A DNA stretch of 64,000 nt from Paenibacillus sp. MAHUQ-63 (GTDB lineage Bacteria; Bacillota; Bacilli; Paenibacillales; NBRC-103111). Shown piece by piece: positions 17,415 through 25,397 of the stretch. Each line of letters starts with the position of its first letter. Within the stretch, counting starts at the first letter, position 1. The translations under genes were made by a program, and so were the position numbers. Where the stretch lies: contig NZ_JARADB010000004.1 of NCBI RefSeq assembly GCF_028765165.1, positions 1-64,000 of the forward strand, given 5' to 3'. The notes below the pieces were generated by a model. It saw only the letters and a program-made list of their open reading frames with translations. It was not told the DNA's origin and searched no databases.

Positions 17415-18539
17415 ATGAAGCATCAGCTTGGGCATCCGGAAGTGATAGCGGCCTTGATAGAGGCAATCCGGTCAGCGCCGGAGGGGGCTATCACTTTCCG
17501 TGATTATATGGAACTATGTCTTTACAGCGAGCCCTACGGATATTATCGGAGTGAACGTCCCAAGATCGGGAAAGAAGGCGATTTCTACACCAGTTCCTCG
17601 ATCGGTTCCGTGATGGGGGAAATGATTGCCGCTTTCCTGGCGGGACAAGCTGGCCAAGATCGTCCCCTTCATCTCGTCGAGTGGGGAGGAGGCAGCGGAC
17701 GTTTAGCGCTGCATCTTCTGGATGAAATGCGCAGGATTGCTCCTGGCGTCTATGAATGCCTAACTTACACGCTCATAGAAAGCAGCGCGTATCACCGGAG
17801 TTTGCAGCAGCAGGCACTTCAAGGGCATGCGCCGCGGATTCGTTCGCTCAGCGAGCTGGAATGGCTGGCCGAAGAGCCGGAAGAGCAGGTGTATGTCTTG
17901 GCGAATGAACTGCTGGATGCTTTCCCTGTGCACCGAATTCGCTGGAAGGAAGGCGGCTTTCAAGAGTCTTATGTGACCTGGCAGGAGACGGATCAGGCTT
18001 TCGCAGAAATTTGGCGGCCTATCCGTTCCAAGCTTAGATTAGACAGCATAGAGAGTTTAAAAGTTCAATGGATCGACGGTCAAATCGGAGAGCTGAATCT
18101 GGAAAGTGAAGCGTGGATCGCCCGCATTTCACAGCGCATGATTAGCGGAGGCTGCATCCTCATCGATTACGGCGCAATCGAAGCGGAGCTATATGCCCCT
18201 CATCGATACCGGGGGACGTTGATGTGCTACCGGAACCACCAGGCGCACGATGATGTATGGGTTCATCAAGGGGAGCAGGATATTACCGCTCATGTCAATT
18301 TCTCAGCGGTGGAATCGGCAGCGCGCCTTCATGGGTTCGCCTCCTGCAAGCTTCAAACGCAGCGCGAGTTTCTGGTGGAGCAGGGCATTCTGCAGAAGCT
18401 GCAGGATCATGATGATTCGAACCCGTTCAGCGAAGTGTCCAAACGCAACCGTGCAATCCGCCAGCTGCTTCTAAGCGATGGGATGAGCGAGCTGTTCAAG
18501 GTATTTACCGCTGTCAAAAGCGGAAATGAAAAAAGGTGA
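17415..18539 (+). CDS. MidA-family SAM-dependent methyltransferase (COG1565)
   Basis: 374 residues. The N-terminal part carries family hallmarks: FRDYMELCLYSEPYGYY and GKEGDFYTSSSIGSVMGEM. Next comes a Rossmann motif VEWGGGSGRLALHLL that binds S-adenosylmethionine, a central NELLDAFPVHR, and a C-terminal ILIDYGA. The mitochondrial relative (NDUFAF7) methylates an arginine of complex I; bacterial targets are not known. GGGGTG precedes the ATG. The stop codon sits inside the following terminator stem. The gene stands alone. Confidence 0.92.
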   Translation: MKHQLGHPEVIAALIEAIRSAPEGAITFRDYMELCLYSEPYGYYRSERPKIGKEGDFYTSSSIGSVMGEMIAAFLAGQAGQDRPLHLVEWGGGSGRLALHLLDEMRRIAPGVYECLTYTLIESSAYHRSLQQQALQGHAPRIRSLSELEWLAEEPEEQVYVLANELLDAFPVHRIRWKEGGFQESYVTWQETDQAFAEIWRPIRSKLRLDSIESLKVQWIDGQIGELNLESEAWIARISQRMISGGCILIDYGAIEAELYAPHRYRGTLMCYRNHQAHDDVWVHQGEQDITAHVNFSAVESAARLHGFASCKLQTQREFLVEQGILQKLQDHDDSNPFSEVSKRNRAIRQLLLSDGMSELFKVFTAVKSGNEKR

Positions 18540-18571
18540 TCCGAAGGATAGCCCTCGGATCACCTTTTTTT
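18535..18571. terminator. Bidirectional terminator
   Basis: GGTGATCCGA pairs perfectly with TCGGATCACC, with an A-run before and seven T residues after. It serves the methyltransferase gene and, in reverse, the DUF2626 gene. Confidence 0.92.
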
Positions 18572-18595
18572 GCTTTGTTGTTACTAGTGCCGGTA

Positions 18596-18826
18596 TTAGA
18601 CGGACATTTTGAAAAATGACCAGTACGTAAACCCGCTGAAGGAGAGAATCATATATCCCCAGAACAACAATATGTAAGTACGTTCTGACAAGCGCATATA
18701 GCCCAGAATGACGAATACGGCTGTTTGGAAAAAGAAAATCAAAGACATTGGGATCATATCGCCAGCCAAGCTCATTAGCGCGATTACAAGTGTCCAAAAA
18801 CCTAAAACCCGAAACATGCGATCCAT
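18596..18826 (-). CDS. DUF2626 family membrane protein (YqgY-like)
   Basis: 76 residues with three hydrophobic helices and the family pattern MDRMFRVLGFWT at the N-terminus, MSLIFFFQTAVFVILGYM in the middle and a Tyr/Phe-rich end (FSGFTYWSFFKM). Family members are small, conserved across Bacillales and uncharacterised. A GGGGGAT ribosome site lies 11 bases before the ATG and a strong sigma-A promoter lies further upstream, so the gene is a monocistronic unit expected to be well expressed. Confidence 0.88.
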   Translation of the reverse strand: MDRMFRVLGFWTLVIALMSLAGDMIPMSLIFFFQTAVFVILGYMRLSERTYILLFWGYMILSFSGFTYWSFFKMSV

Positions 18827-18874
18827 TCTCGTTACATCCCCCTCTCATACCACGTTGCACTTTAACTACATCAC

Positions 18875-18903
18875 ATTATACCTTTTGAATTGTTTAGTGT
18901 AAA
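18875..18903 (-). promoter_or_regulatory. Sigma-A promoter for the DUF2626 gene
   Basis: Reading the minus strand, TTTACA (18903-18898) and TATAAT (18880-18875) are spaced by 17 bases. Confidence 0.75.
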
Positions 18904-19020
18904 CCGTCAAACCGTGACGAAATTGAAAACATTTCATCATATAGTTGTAGTATGTCTTTTTATCCAGATCCCATGTATGAGTGTCAAAAAATTTGGCAAT
19001 ACCATTTAGTATCAAATAGA

Positions 19021-19158
19021 TTCTATGAACTCTAGTACGGGCATAGAAATAGTAATAATGGCGCGAATCAATTTATACACCGGTACCTGCAAATTGATTC
19101 TTCTTATTCATACTGAAAGATGACCCCTATTTATCGTAAAAAGCTGGCCTCTTTCAGT
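19021..19158 (+). other. Three consecutive hairpins in the leader region of the gerR-like gene
   Basis: The 370-base gap between the DUF2626 and gerR-like genes contains three inverted repeats in a row. TTCTATG/CATAGAA at 19021-19048 has a 14-base loop. GAATCAATTT/AAATTGATTC at 19065-19100 is a perfect 10-bp stem with a 16-base loop. ACTGAAAGA/TCTTTCAGT at 19112-19158 is a 9-bp stem with a 29-base loop. No open frame with a ribosome site lies here. The structure could be an RNA leader, a small RNA or operators; it matches no riboswitch I know. Confidence 0.45.
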
Positions 19159-19195
19159 TAGATGCATCTGTACATTATGTTAGGAGGTTTAACCT

Positions 19196-19849
19196 ATGTC
19201 GGCAATTAGACAGGATGCTTGGAGCGATGAAGACGACTTGATCTTGGCGGAAGTGACATTGCGTCACATTAGAGAGGGAAGCACGCAATTATCTGCGTTT
19301 GAGGAAGTTGGAGAACGGATCGGACGCACGGCGGCAGCTTGCGGATTTCGCTGGAACAGCTTTGTCAGAAAGAAGTATGAAGCGGCGATTCAGATCGCCA
19401 AGGCACAGCGGCAGAAGAGAACGCAGATGAAGAAGCACGCCGCTGTATCGATCTCGGGCTCCTCTTCTATCGGGTTGTTGGATAGTACGGAGTTAACAAC
19501 GGGGAAAGCAGAAGCTTTCACCGAGGAAACGCTTTCGATCGATGCGGTGATCCGGTTCCTTCGGCAATGGAGAAACACGTATCAAGATATGAACCGTCAT
19601 ATTAAAAACTTGGAAAAAGAGCTGCAAGACAAAGAGGACGAACTCGAGAGACTCGGCCGCGAGAACAATAAGCTTAACAAGCAAGTGAATGAAGTAGAAA
19701 CCGATTACCGCGTCGTGAATGACGATTATAAAGCTTTGATTCAAATTATGGACCGGGCAAGGAAAATGGCTTTCTTGGTGGAAGAAGAGGAAGAAGAGAA
19801 GCCGCGGTTCAAGATGGATGCGAACGGTAACTTAGAGAGAGTAGAGTAA
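19196..19849 (+). CDS. GerR/RsfA-family sporulation transcription regulator (YlbO-like)
   Basis: 217 residues with a perfect AGGAGG before the ATG. The N-terminus (residues 3-60) is a Myb/SANT-like DNA-binding domain: RQDAWSDEDDLILAEVTLRHI, then a helix with FEEVGERIGRTAAACGFRWNS, which closely fits the RsfA/YlbO (GerR) family. A basic linker and a long coiled coil (about 120-185) follow, probably for dimerisation. In B. subtilis GerR is made under sigma-E in the mother cell and represses or activates late genes, while RsfA acts in the forespore. The downstream panE copies the ylbO-ylbP-panE order, with ylbP missing. Confidence 0.88.
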   Translation: MSAIRQDAWSDEDDLILAEVTLRHIREGSTQLSAFEEVGERIGRTAAACGFRWNSFVRKKYEAAIQIAKAQRQKRTQMKKHAAVSISGSSSIGLLDSTELTTGKAEAFTEETLSIDAVIRFLRQWRNTYQDMNRHIKNLEKELQDKEDELERLGRENNKLNKQVNEVETDYRVVNDDYKALIQIMDRARKMAFLVEEEEEEKPRFKMDANGNLERVE

Positions 19850-19882
19850 GTTCGTAAGTTCCAATCGAACTATTGCAGAAAG

Positions 19883-19923
19883 AGCTTCAGCTCAAGGAGA
19901 TCCTTGGTCTGAGGCTTTTTTGT
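19883..19923 (+). terminator. Terminator after the gerR-like gene
   Basis: AGCTTCAG pairs with CTGAGGCT (one G-T pair) around an inner CAAGGA-GA-TCCTTG stem, followed by TTTTTTG. Confidence 0.88.
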
Positions 19924-19931
19924 TGTATAAT
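19904..19931 (+). promoter_or_regulatory. Possible panE promoter overlapping the terminator
   Basis: TTGGTC (19904) and a perfect TATAAT (19926-19931) are 16 bases apart. The -35 lies inside the right arm of the upstream terminator hairpin, a compact arrangement. Confidence 0.45.
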
Positions 19932-19962
19932 GATGACAATGGCAATGAAATGAGGGATCGAC

Positions 19963-20901
19963 ATGCGATTGATGATTATTGGAGCGGGTTCGTTGGGGCT
20001 CTTGTTCGCCGCAAAACTATCCGCCCTGTGCGAGTATATGAAGGTAGTTACCAGAACGCGAGAGCAGGCAGAACGGCTCAGAGCGGAGGGGATCCGTCTT
20101 GCCGGCACGGACGTGCCGCATCGGACGACGCGCGGGGGAATCATAGAGTTCGAAAGTTATACGGAAGAGACGTCTGCAAGTGATTTGGTGCAATCTTACG
20201 ACTATATTTTACTGATGGTCAAACAACCGGCGATCACGCCGGAGCTGGCAGCCTATATCCGTTCGAAGCTATCTTCCGGCACGCGTCTCATCAGCTTTCA
20301 GAACGGGGTCGGCCATGAATCGATACTAGGCGAGGCGCTTCCGGCAGAGCGACTGCTGCTAGCCGTTACGACCGAAGGGGCGCGGCGCGAAGGGGATACA
20401 TCCGTTGCTCATACGGGGCATGGCGTTACTTACTTGGGGAGCTTGCGAGCCGATGAAGAAGAATCAACGCACTTTTTGTTAGTGAATCTTCTGAAGGAAG
20501 CAGGATTTCAAACATTCATGTCGAACAACATGGAAGAGAGAATCTGGAGCAAGCTGTTGATCAATAGTGTGATCAATCCGTTAACCGCCATCTTGCGTGT
20601 GAGAAACGGGCAATTGTTGGATTCTGCTTGGACAATGTCGCTCATGAGGGACCTGTACCGGGAAGCTTGTCTTGTCGTCGAGGCTCGGGGCACTCAAGTG
20701 CCCGATCACTTGTGGGACACCATCTTGCAAGTTTGTGAGGCGACAAGGCTGAATCACTCTTCTATGCTACAAGATATCGAACAGGCCAGAAGTACCGAGA
20801 TTGACCGTATTAATGGAAGCTTGCTGCAGCTAGCGGATGAACTGAATCTTGAGCTTCCTGTACACCGTACGGTGTACCAGTTAGTGAAAGCGTTAGAATA
20901 A
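19963..20901 (+). CDS. panE: 2-dehydropantoate 2-reductase
   Basis: 312 residues, normal length. The N-terminal Rossmann fold begins MRLMIIGAGSLGLLFA, the NADPH-binding loop. The middle has MVKQPAITPEL and FQNGVGHE, and the C-terminal helical domain carries the family's KLLINSVINPLTA with its catalytic Lys. PanE reduces ketopantoate to pantoate in pantothenate and coenzyme A synthesis. A weak GAGGG precedes the ATG. The DUF3397 gene follows after 22 bases in the same direction. Some PanE-like proteins act on other 2-oxo acids, and substrate choice cannot be proven from sequence. In B. subtilis panE likewise lies near bshC and mraZ. Confidence 0.92.
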   Translation: MRLMIIGAGSLGLLFAAKLSALCEYMKVVTRTREQAERLRAEGIRLAGTDVPHRTTRGGIIEFESYTEETSASDLVQSYDYILLMVKQPAITPELAAYIRSKLSSGTRLISFQNGVGHESILGEALPAERLLLAVTTEGARREGDTSVAHTGHGVTYLGSLRADEEESTHFLLVNLLKEAGFQTFMSNNMEERIWSKLLINSVINPLTAILRVRNGQLLDSAWTMSLMRDLYREACLVVEARGTQVPDHLWDTILQVCEATRLNHSSMLQDIEQARSTEIDRINGSLLQLADELNLELPVHRTVYQLVKALE

Positions 20902-20923
20902 GCCGGTGTAGGTGGTTATCAGG

Positions 20924-21322
20924 ATGGACATGTTATTCAGTTGGATTTCTACGGTTTACGCAGCACTTGCTGTGGCGCCTTTTATTACGTTTATATTGCT
21001 ATGGTTCCTCGTATATATGTTTCTTCGCGATAAGAAGATGACGACTCGACTGACCATGGATGTGACGACCTTGTTCCTATTGGGCTCGGTTTCTTTGATG
21101 TGGAACCAGCTATTTCATACGGATTTCGGCTTCTGGCTCATTACCCTCGTACTACTTATTGCCTTCGGGATTATCGGCGGTTACCAAACGCATTTAAAAG
21201 GGAAGACGGATCTGGTAAGAGTCGGCAGAGTTGTTTGGAGGCTCAGCTTTCTAGGACTTGCGACGCTGTATATTGTGCTGTTCGTTCTCCACGTTGGTAA
21301 AAACTACTTGTTTTCGACCTAA
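20924..21322 (+). CDS. DUF3397 family membrane protein
   Basis: About 132 residues from the ATG at 20924, eight bases after AGGTGG; a GTG at 20912 would add four residues. Four hydrophobic helices are visible, with family-like features: a FLVYMFLRDKK loop, TTRLTMDVTTLFLLGSV, FGFWLITLVL and a basic QTHLKGKTDLVRVGRVVWRL before the last helix. DUF3397 proteins are uncharacterised and commonly found between panE and bshC in Bacillales, matching this location. It probably shares the panE transcript. Confidence 0.85.
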   Translation: MDMLFSWISTVYAALAVAPFITFILLWFLVYMFLRDKKMTTRLTMDVTTLFLLGSVSLMWNQLFHTDFGFWLITLVLLIAFGIIGGYQTHLKGKTDLVRVGRVVWRLSFLGLATLYIVLFVLHVGKNYLFST

Positions 21323-21721
21323 GCCGGCTGCTTTGAGGTGAATTTACGAATTGAGCGATAATTCGAAAGTCTTTGTAATATTTATTTGAGTTTTGTAGAA
21401 AATAACAATGAATATCGTCTAGATTTTATTGACCGATGGTTGTATAATTAGAAACCGTGGGGCACTTTCATATTCATTATTTTTTTACAAATATTCTTAC
21501 TTAGGTAAATTAACACTGGACAAAGCGTGGGTTTGTGTTATAATTCCTTGCGTAGAGTCTAGTAAATTTTTTTACCAGAGGTATGGGTTAACTATTATAA
21601 CATCTATGAAGCGGTTTCATCCTTTTTTGGGTTTAAGGGTGTTAAGATCATGTTAGGAAAACTATCAAACACACCTGACCATAGATATTCTAGACATACA
21701 TAATTTTAGAGGAGGCGTTTT
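21323..21721 (+). promoter_or_regulatory. AT-rich leader of the opp operon with a sigma-A promoter
   Basis: This 399-base gene-free stretch contains TGGACA at 21517 and an extended -10 TGTTATAAT ending at 21544, 16 bases apart. Transcription would start near 21551, giving a leader of about 170 bases. The leader has a small ATGAA/TTCAT hairpin at 21606-21620 followed by CCTTTTTTGG. A second TATAAT at 21443 lacks a good -35. No open frame with a ribosome site was seen. Confidence 0.6.
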
Positions 21722-23404
21722 ATGAAAGCGACAAAGTGGGTTTCAACAGCAGTAGCATTAACGCTTATGGGCAGCGTTGCAATTGGTTGCGCGAAAAACG
21801 AGGAAAGTCCTTCTGCATCTCCAGCTGGCGATACGAAAGGTACAACAGCTCCTGCGTCCAACAAACCACAAGAAATCAAAATTAACTTCACTGCAGAGCC
21901 GCCGGTAATGGATAGCTCCAAAGCAACGGCGAATGCCGCGTTTACATTCATCAGCGCATTTAACGAAGGGCTTTACCGTACGGACAAAGACGGCAAAGCA
22001 ACTCCAGCTCTTGCGAAAGATTTCCCTAAAATTTCTGCAGACGGTCTAACTTACACAATCGACATTCGCGACAACGCGAACTGGTCTGACGGCCAACCGG
22101 TTAAAGCTCAAGATTTCGTTTATTCCTTCAAACGTACTCTTGATCCTGCGACTAAAGGCCAATACAGCTTCATCGTTGCTTGGATTAAAGGCGGAGCAGA
22201 TGTAACGAAAGCAAAAACGCCTGAAGAAGTTAAAAAAGCGCAAGACGCTCTTGGCGTTAAAGCGATCAGTGACAAGCAAATTGAAATCAAACTGGAAAAA
22301 CCAGTTGCGTTCTTCACACAATTGCTTGCATTCGCAACATTCTTCCCGCAAAGAGAAGATTTCGTAACGAAAGCCGGCGACAAATACGGCGCAGAAGTGG
22401 ATAAAGTCATCGGTGCAGGTCCGTTCATCCTGAGCAAATGGGATCACGGTCAAACACTTGAGCTTGTTAAAAACGAAAAATACTGGGATGCTGCTAACGT
22501 AAAACTTACGAAAGCAACTGTCAACATCGTTAAAGATAGCAACACAGGCCTGAACTTGTACGAAACAGACGCTGCTGATTTGACAGAAATCAACCGCGAT
22601 CAATTGAAACTGTATGCCGGTAAGCCAGACAACCTGCCTAAGCCAGAGTTGACGAACTCTTACCTGATGTACCAAACGAAGAAAGTTCCTGCCTTGGCTA
22701 ACAAGAAGATTCGTCAAGCCCTTGGTATGGCGATTGACCGTCAAGCTTACGTAGATACCGTACTTGCTAACGGTTCCGTAGCTTCCACGGGTCTAGTTCC
22801 AGGCGGTACTTCCGACGGTGCAGGCGGCGACTTCCGTAAATCCGCAGGCGACACGCAGCCGAAATTCGATGCAGCCAAAGCTAAGCAATTGCTTGCTGAA
22901 GGTTTGAAAGAAGTTGGCTTGACAGCTCTTCCGAAAATGAAAGTGAACGCAGACGATACAGAAACTGCGAAAAAATCACTTGAGTTCATCCTTGCACAAT
23001 GGAAACAAAACCTTGGATACGAAGCGGAAGCGAACCCGGTTCCACACGCACTGCGTATCGAGCTTTCTTCCAAGCATGACTTCGAAATCGCACTTTCCCT
23101 ATGGGGCGCAGATTACAACGATCCAATGACATTCTTGGATATGTGGGTAACAGGCGGAGAGTTTGACGAAGGCGACTACAGCAACCCAGAATACGACAAA
23201 CTCATTAAGTCGGCTCAAACCGAAGTGGATCCGTCCAAACGTGCGAAAGCAATGGTTGAAGCTGAGAAAATCCTTATGGATGATCAAGGCGTATCCCCGC
23301 TGTACTTCCGTACACGCGCTTACTTGAAAAAGCCGAACATCGAGGGAATCATTCTTCCTTCCTTCGGTCAAGAGTGGGAATTGAAATGGACGTCCATCAA
23401 GTAA
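21722..23404 (+). CDS. oppA: Oligopeptide ABC transporter substrate-binding lipoprotein
   Basis: 560 residues, SBP_bac_5 family. A lipoprotein signal ends in VAIGC (Cys 23), followed by a Ser/Pro/Thr-rich tether. The mature protein has the family's signature: EPPVMDSSKATANAAF, LAKDFPKIS-DG-TYT, RDNANWSDGQPVKAQDFVYSF and later IRQALGMAIDRQAYV. It binds peptides outside the cell and delivers them to OppBC. AGAGGAGG precedes the ATG. Codon use is biased toward A/T-ending codons, as in abundant proteins. A hairpin between oppA and oppB may raise its level above that of the membrane subunits. In spore formers Opp imports Phr signalling peptides as well as food. Confidence 0.96.
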   Translation: MKATKWVSTAVALTLMGSVAIGCAKNEESPSASPAGDTKGTTAPASNKPQEIKINFTAEPPVMDSSKATANAAFTFISAFNEGLYRTDKDGKATPALAKDFPKISADGLTYTIDIRDNANWSDGQPVKAQDFVYSFKRTLDPATKGQYSFIVAWIKGGADVTKAKTPEEVKKAQDALGVKAISDKQIEIKLEKPVAFFTQLLAFATFFPQREDFVTKAGDKYGAEVDKVIGAGPFILSKWDHGQTLELVKNEKYWDAANVKLTKATVNIVKDSNTGLNLYETDAADLTEINRDQLKLYAGKPDNLPKPELTNSYLMYQTKKVPALANKKIRQALGMAIDRQAYVDTVLANGSVASTGLVPGGTSDGAGGDFRKSAGDTQPKFDAAKAKQLLAEGLKEVGLTALPKMKVNADDTETAKKSLEFILAQWKQNLGYEAEANPVPHALRIELSSKHDFEIALSLWGADYNDPMTFLDMWVTGGEFDEGDYSNPEYDKLIKSAQTEVDPSKRAKAMVEAEKILMDDQGVSPLYFRTRAYLKKPNIEGIILPSFGQEWELKWTSIK

Positions 23405-23437
23405 TATAAAGTTTTTATAGGTTGAAGAATTAAAGGA

Positions 23438-23474
23438 AGGGGCCGTTCGCACCTCGTGGGAGCGGCCTCTTCTA
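23438..23474 (+). terminator. Intercistronic hairpin between oppA and oppB
   Basis: AGGGGCCG (23438-23445) pairs with CGGCCTCT (23463-23470) with one G-T pair, with partial pairing further in, followed by TCTT. The short T-tail suggests a leaky terminator or an mRNA-stabilising element that makes oppA transcripts more abundant. Confidence 0.65.
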
Positions 23475-23512
23475 GATTTCTTCGAGCTTTAAATGAATAA
23501 AGGAGGAGCAAT

Positions 23513-24445
23513 ATGGTCAGGTTCATTCTTCGCCGCTTCTTATATGCGCTTATCACGTTATGGCTGATCGCATCATTCACATTCGTATTGATGAAAAACT
23601 TACCAGGTAATCCACTAGGAGAAGGCGCTGAACGGATTCCTAAAGCTACGAGAGATATGTTGCTGAAGCAATACGGTTTGGATAAGCCATTATGGGAACA
23701 GTATTTAACTTTCATGAACAACATCATCCATGGCGATCTAGGAGCTTCCTTTCAATTTCCTGCTCACAAAGTTACAGATATTATCAAGCAAGCTTTTCCG
23801 TCTTCGCTTGAACTTGGTTTGATTTCGATCGCGATTGCGATTGTTGCAGGTCTGACGTTAGGGATTATCGCGGCGCTTAAGCATAACAAAGCAGGCGATT
23901 ACACAGCAATGTTCATCGCCATTCTAGGCGTTTCCATTCCATCTTTCGTTCTTGGTCCACTTCTTTCCTACTATGTCGGCGTCAAATGGGGAATTCTTCC
24001 TGCCGGATTGTGGAAAGGGCCAAGCTATCGCATTTTGCCGGCGATTGCGCTTTCATTCGGAACCATTGCCATCCTGGCTCGTTTGATGCGGACATCGATG
24101 CTCGACGTTCTTAATCAAGATTACATCAAAACGGCGAAATCCAAAGGCTTATCCAACTTTACGGTCGTTGTGAAGCACACGATCCGGAATGCGATTTTAC
24201 CGGTCATTACCATTATCGGTCCAATCTTCGTTAACGTCATTACAGGAACACTCGTAGTTGAACAAATTTTCTCAGTACCAGGATTGGGTAAACACTTCGT
24301 TTCATCGGTTTATTCCAATGACTACACCATGATTTCTGGATTAACGATCTTCTATTCGGCCATTCTCATTTTGGTTATCTTTATCACAGATATCGTGTAC
24401 GGTTTCGTAGACCCTAGAATTCGTCTTGGGAAAGGCGGGAAATAA
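23513..24445 (+). CDS. oppB: Oligopeptide ABC transporter permease OppB
   Basis: 310 residues with six hydrophobic segments, typical for the first permease of Opp/Dpp systems. The N-terminal helix and following periplasmic-type loop (NLPGNPLGEG) fit OppB/DppB. The EAA-type coupling loop lies around SKGLSNFTVVVKHTIRNAIL, and the C-terminus ends DIVYGFVDPRIRLG, a family hallmark. AGGAGGAG precedes the ATG. OppC follows after three bases, so the pair is co-translated. Confidence 0.96.
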   Translation: MVRFILRRFLYALITLWLIASFTFVLMKNLPGNPLGEGAERIPKATRDMLLKQYGLDKPLWEQYLTFMNNIIHGDLGASFQFPAHKVTDIIKQAFPSSLELGLISIAIAIVAGLTLGIIAALKHNKAGDYTAMFIAILGVSIPSFVLGPLLSYYVGVKWGILPAGLWKGPSYRILPAIALSFGTIAILARLMRTSMLDVLNQDYIKTAKSKGLSNFTVVVKHTIRNAILPVITIIGPIFVNVITGTLVVEQIFSVPGLGKHFVSSVYSNDYTMISGLTIFYSAILILVIFITDIVYGFVDPRIRLGKGGK

Positions 24446-24448
24446 TAC

Positions 24449-25381
24449 ATGCAAACTCCGAATAATGCAACAGAGACTAACTACAAGTTTGCTCCCGTTG
24501 CAAAAGAAACATTAACCGGCGAAAGAATCGTAAGACCTTCGCTCAATTATTGGCAGGACGCTTGGAGACGACTTAAGAAAAATAGACTGGCAATGGCTGG
24601 CTTAATTATATTGGTTGCTTTAATCGTATTGGCGGTAATCGTTCCTTTTGTTTCGAGTTACGACTATCAAACGCAAGATCTGAAAATTAAAAATATTCCA
24701 CCGAACGGACAGCATTGGTTCGGTACGGATGACTTCGGCCGCGACGTATGGACCCGCGTATGGTGGGGAACCCGGATCTCCTTGTTCATCGGGATCGTAG
24801 CTGCACTGATTGACTTGGTTATCGGTGTCATCTACGGCGGTATCTCCGCATACTACGGCGGTAAAGTCGATGAAGTGATGCAGCGTGCGATCGAGATCGT
24901 CTATGCGATCCCTTTCCTATTGATTGCGATTCTGCTTATCATGGTTATTGGCTCAGGGATTCCATCGATTATTTTGGCCATGGCCATAACCGGCTGGGTG
25001 CCGATGGCCCGCTTGGTCAGGGGGCAGATGCTCACGCTCAAAGAGCAGGAGTTCGTCCTTGCATCCCGTACGCTGGGCGCGTCGCCGATGAGAATTATCA
25101 TGCGCAGCCTTATTCCGAATGCGCTTGGGATTATCATTGTTCAAATCACGTTCGTCGTTCCTTCTGCGATCTTCACCGAAGCTTTCTTAAGCTTCATCGG
25201 TCTTGGTGTTAAGCCGCCGCTCGCTTCATTGGGTAACCTGCTGTCCGACGGCGCTAACTATATCCGTTTGTACCCGCATCGCCTGATTTTCCCGACTATC
25301 ATTTTCAGTTTGATTTTGTTAAGTTTCAACCTGCTCGGTGACGGGCTTCGTGATGCGCTAGATCCAAAAATGCGCAAGTAA
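24449..25381 (+). CDS. oppC: Oligopeptide ABC transporter permease OppC
   Basis: 310 residues. A cytosolic N-terminus with SLNYWQDAWRRLKKNRLAM leads into the first helix; this is the usual OppC_N region. The extracellular loop contains HWFGTDDFGRDVWTRVWWG, diagnostic for OppC/DppC. The EAA loop is ASRTLGASPMRIIMRSLIPN and the C-terminus ends LGDGLRDALDPKMRK. It forms the heterodimeric channel with OppB. Spacing of three bases after oppB and 16 before oppD indicates one operon. Confidence 0.96.
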   Translation: MQTPNNATETNYKFAPVAKETLTGERIVRPSLNYWQDAWRRLKKNRLAMAGLIILVALIVLAVIVPFVSSYDYQTQDLKIKNIPPNGQHWFGTDDFGRDVWTRVWWGTRISLFIGIVAALIDLVIGVIYGGISAYYGGKVDEVMQRAIEIVYAIPFLLIAILLIMVIGSGIPSIILAMAITGWVPMARLVRGQMLTLKEQEFVLASRTLGASPMRIIMRSLIPNALGIIIVQITFVVPSAIFTEAFLSFIGLGVKPPLASLGNLLSDGANYIRLYPHRLIFPTIIFSLILLSFNLLGDGLRDALDPKMRK

Positions 25382-25397
25382 GAAGGGGTGAATAATA

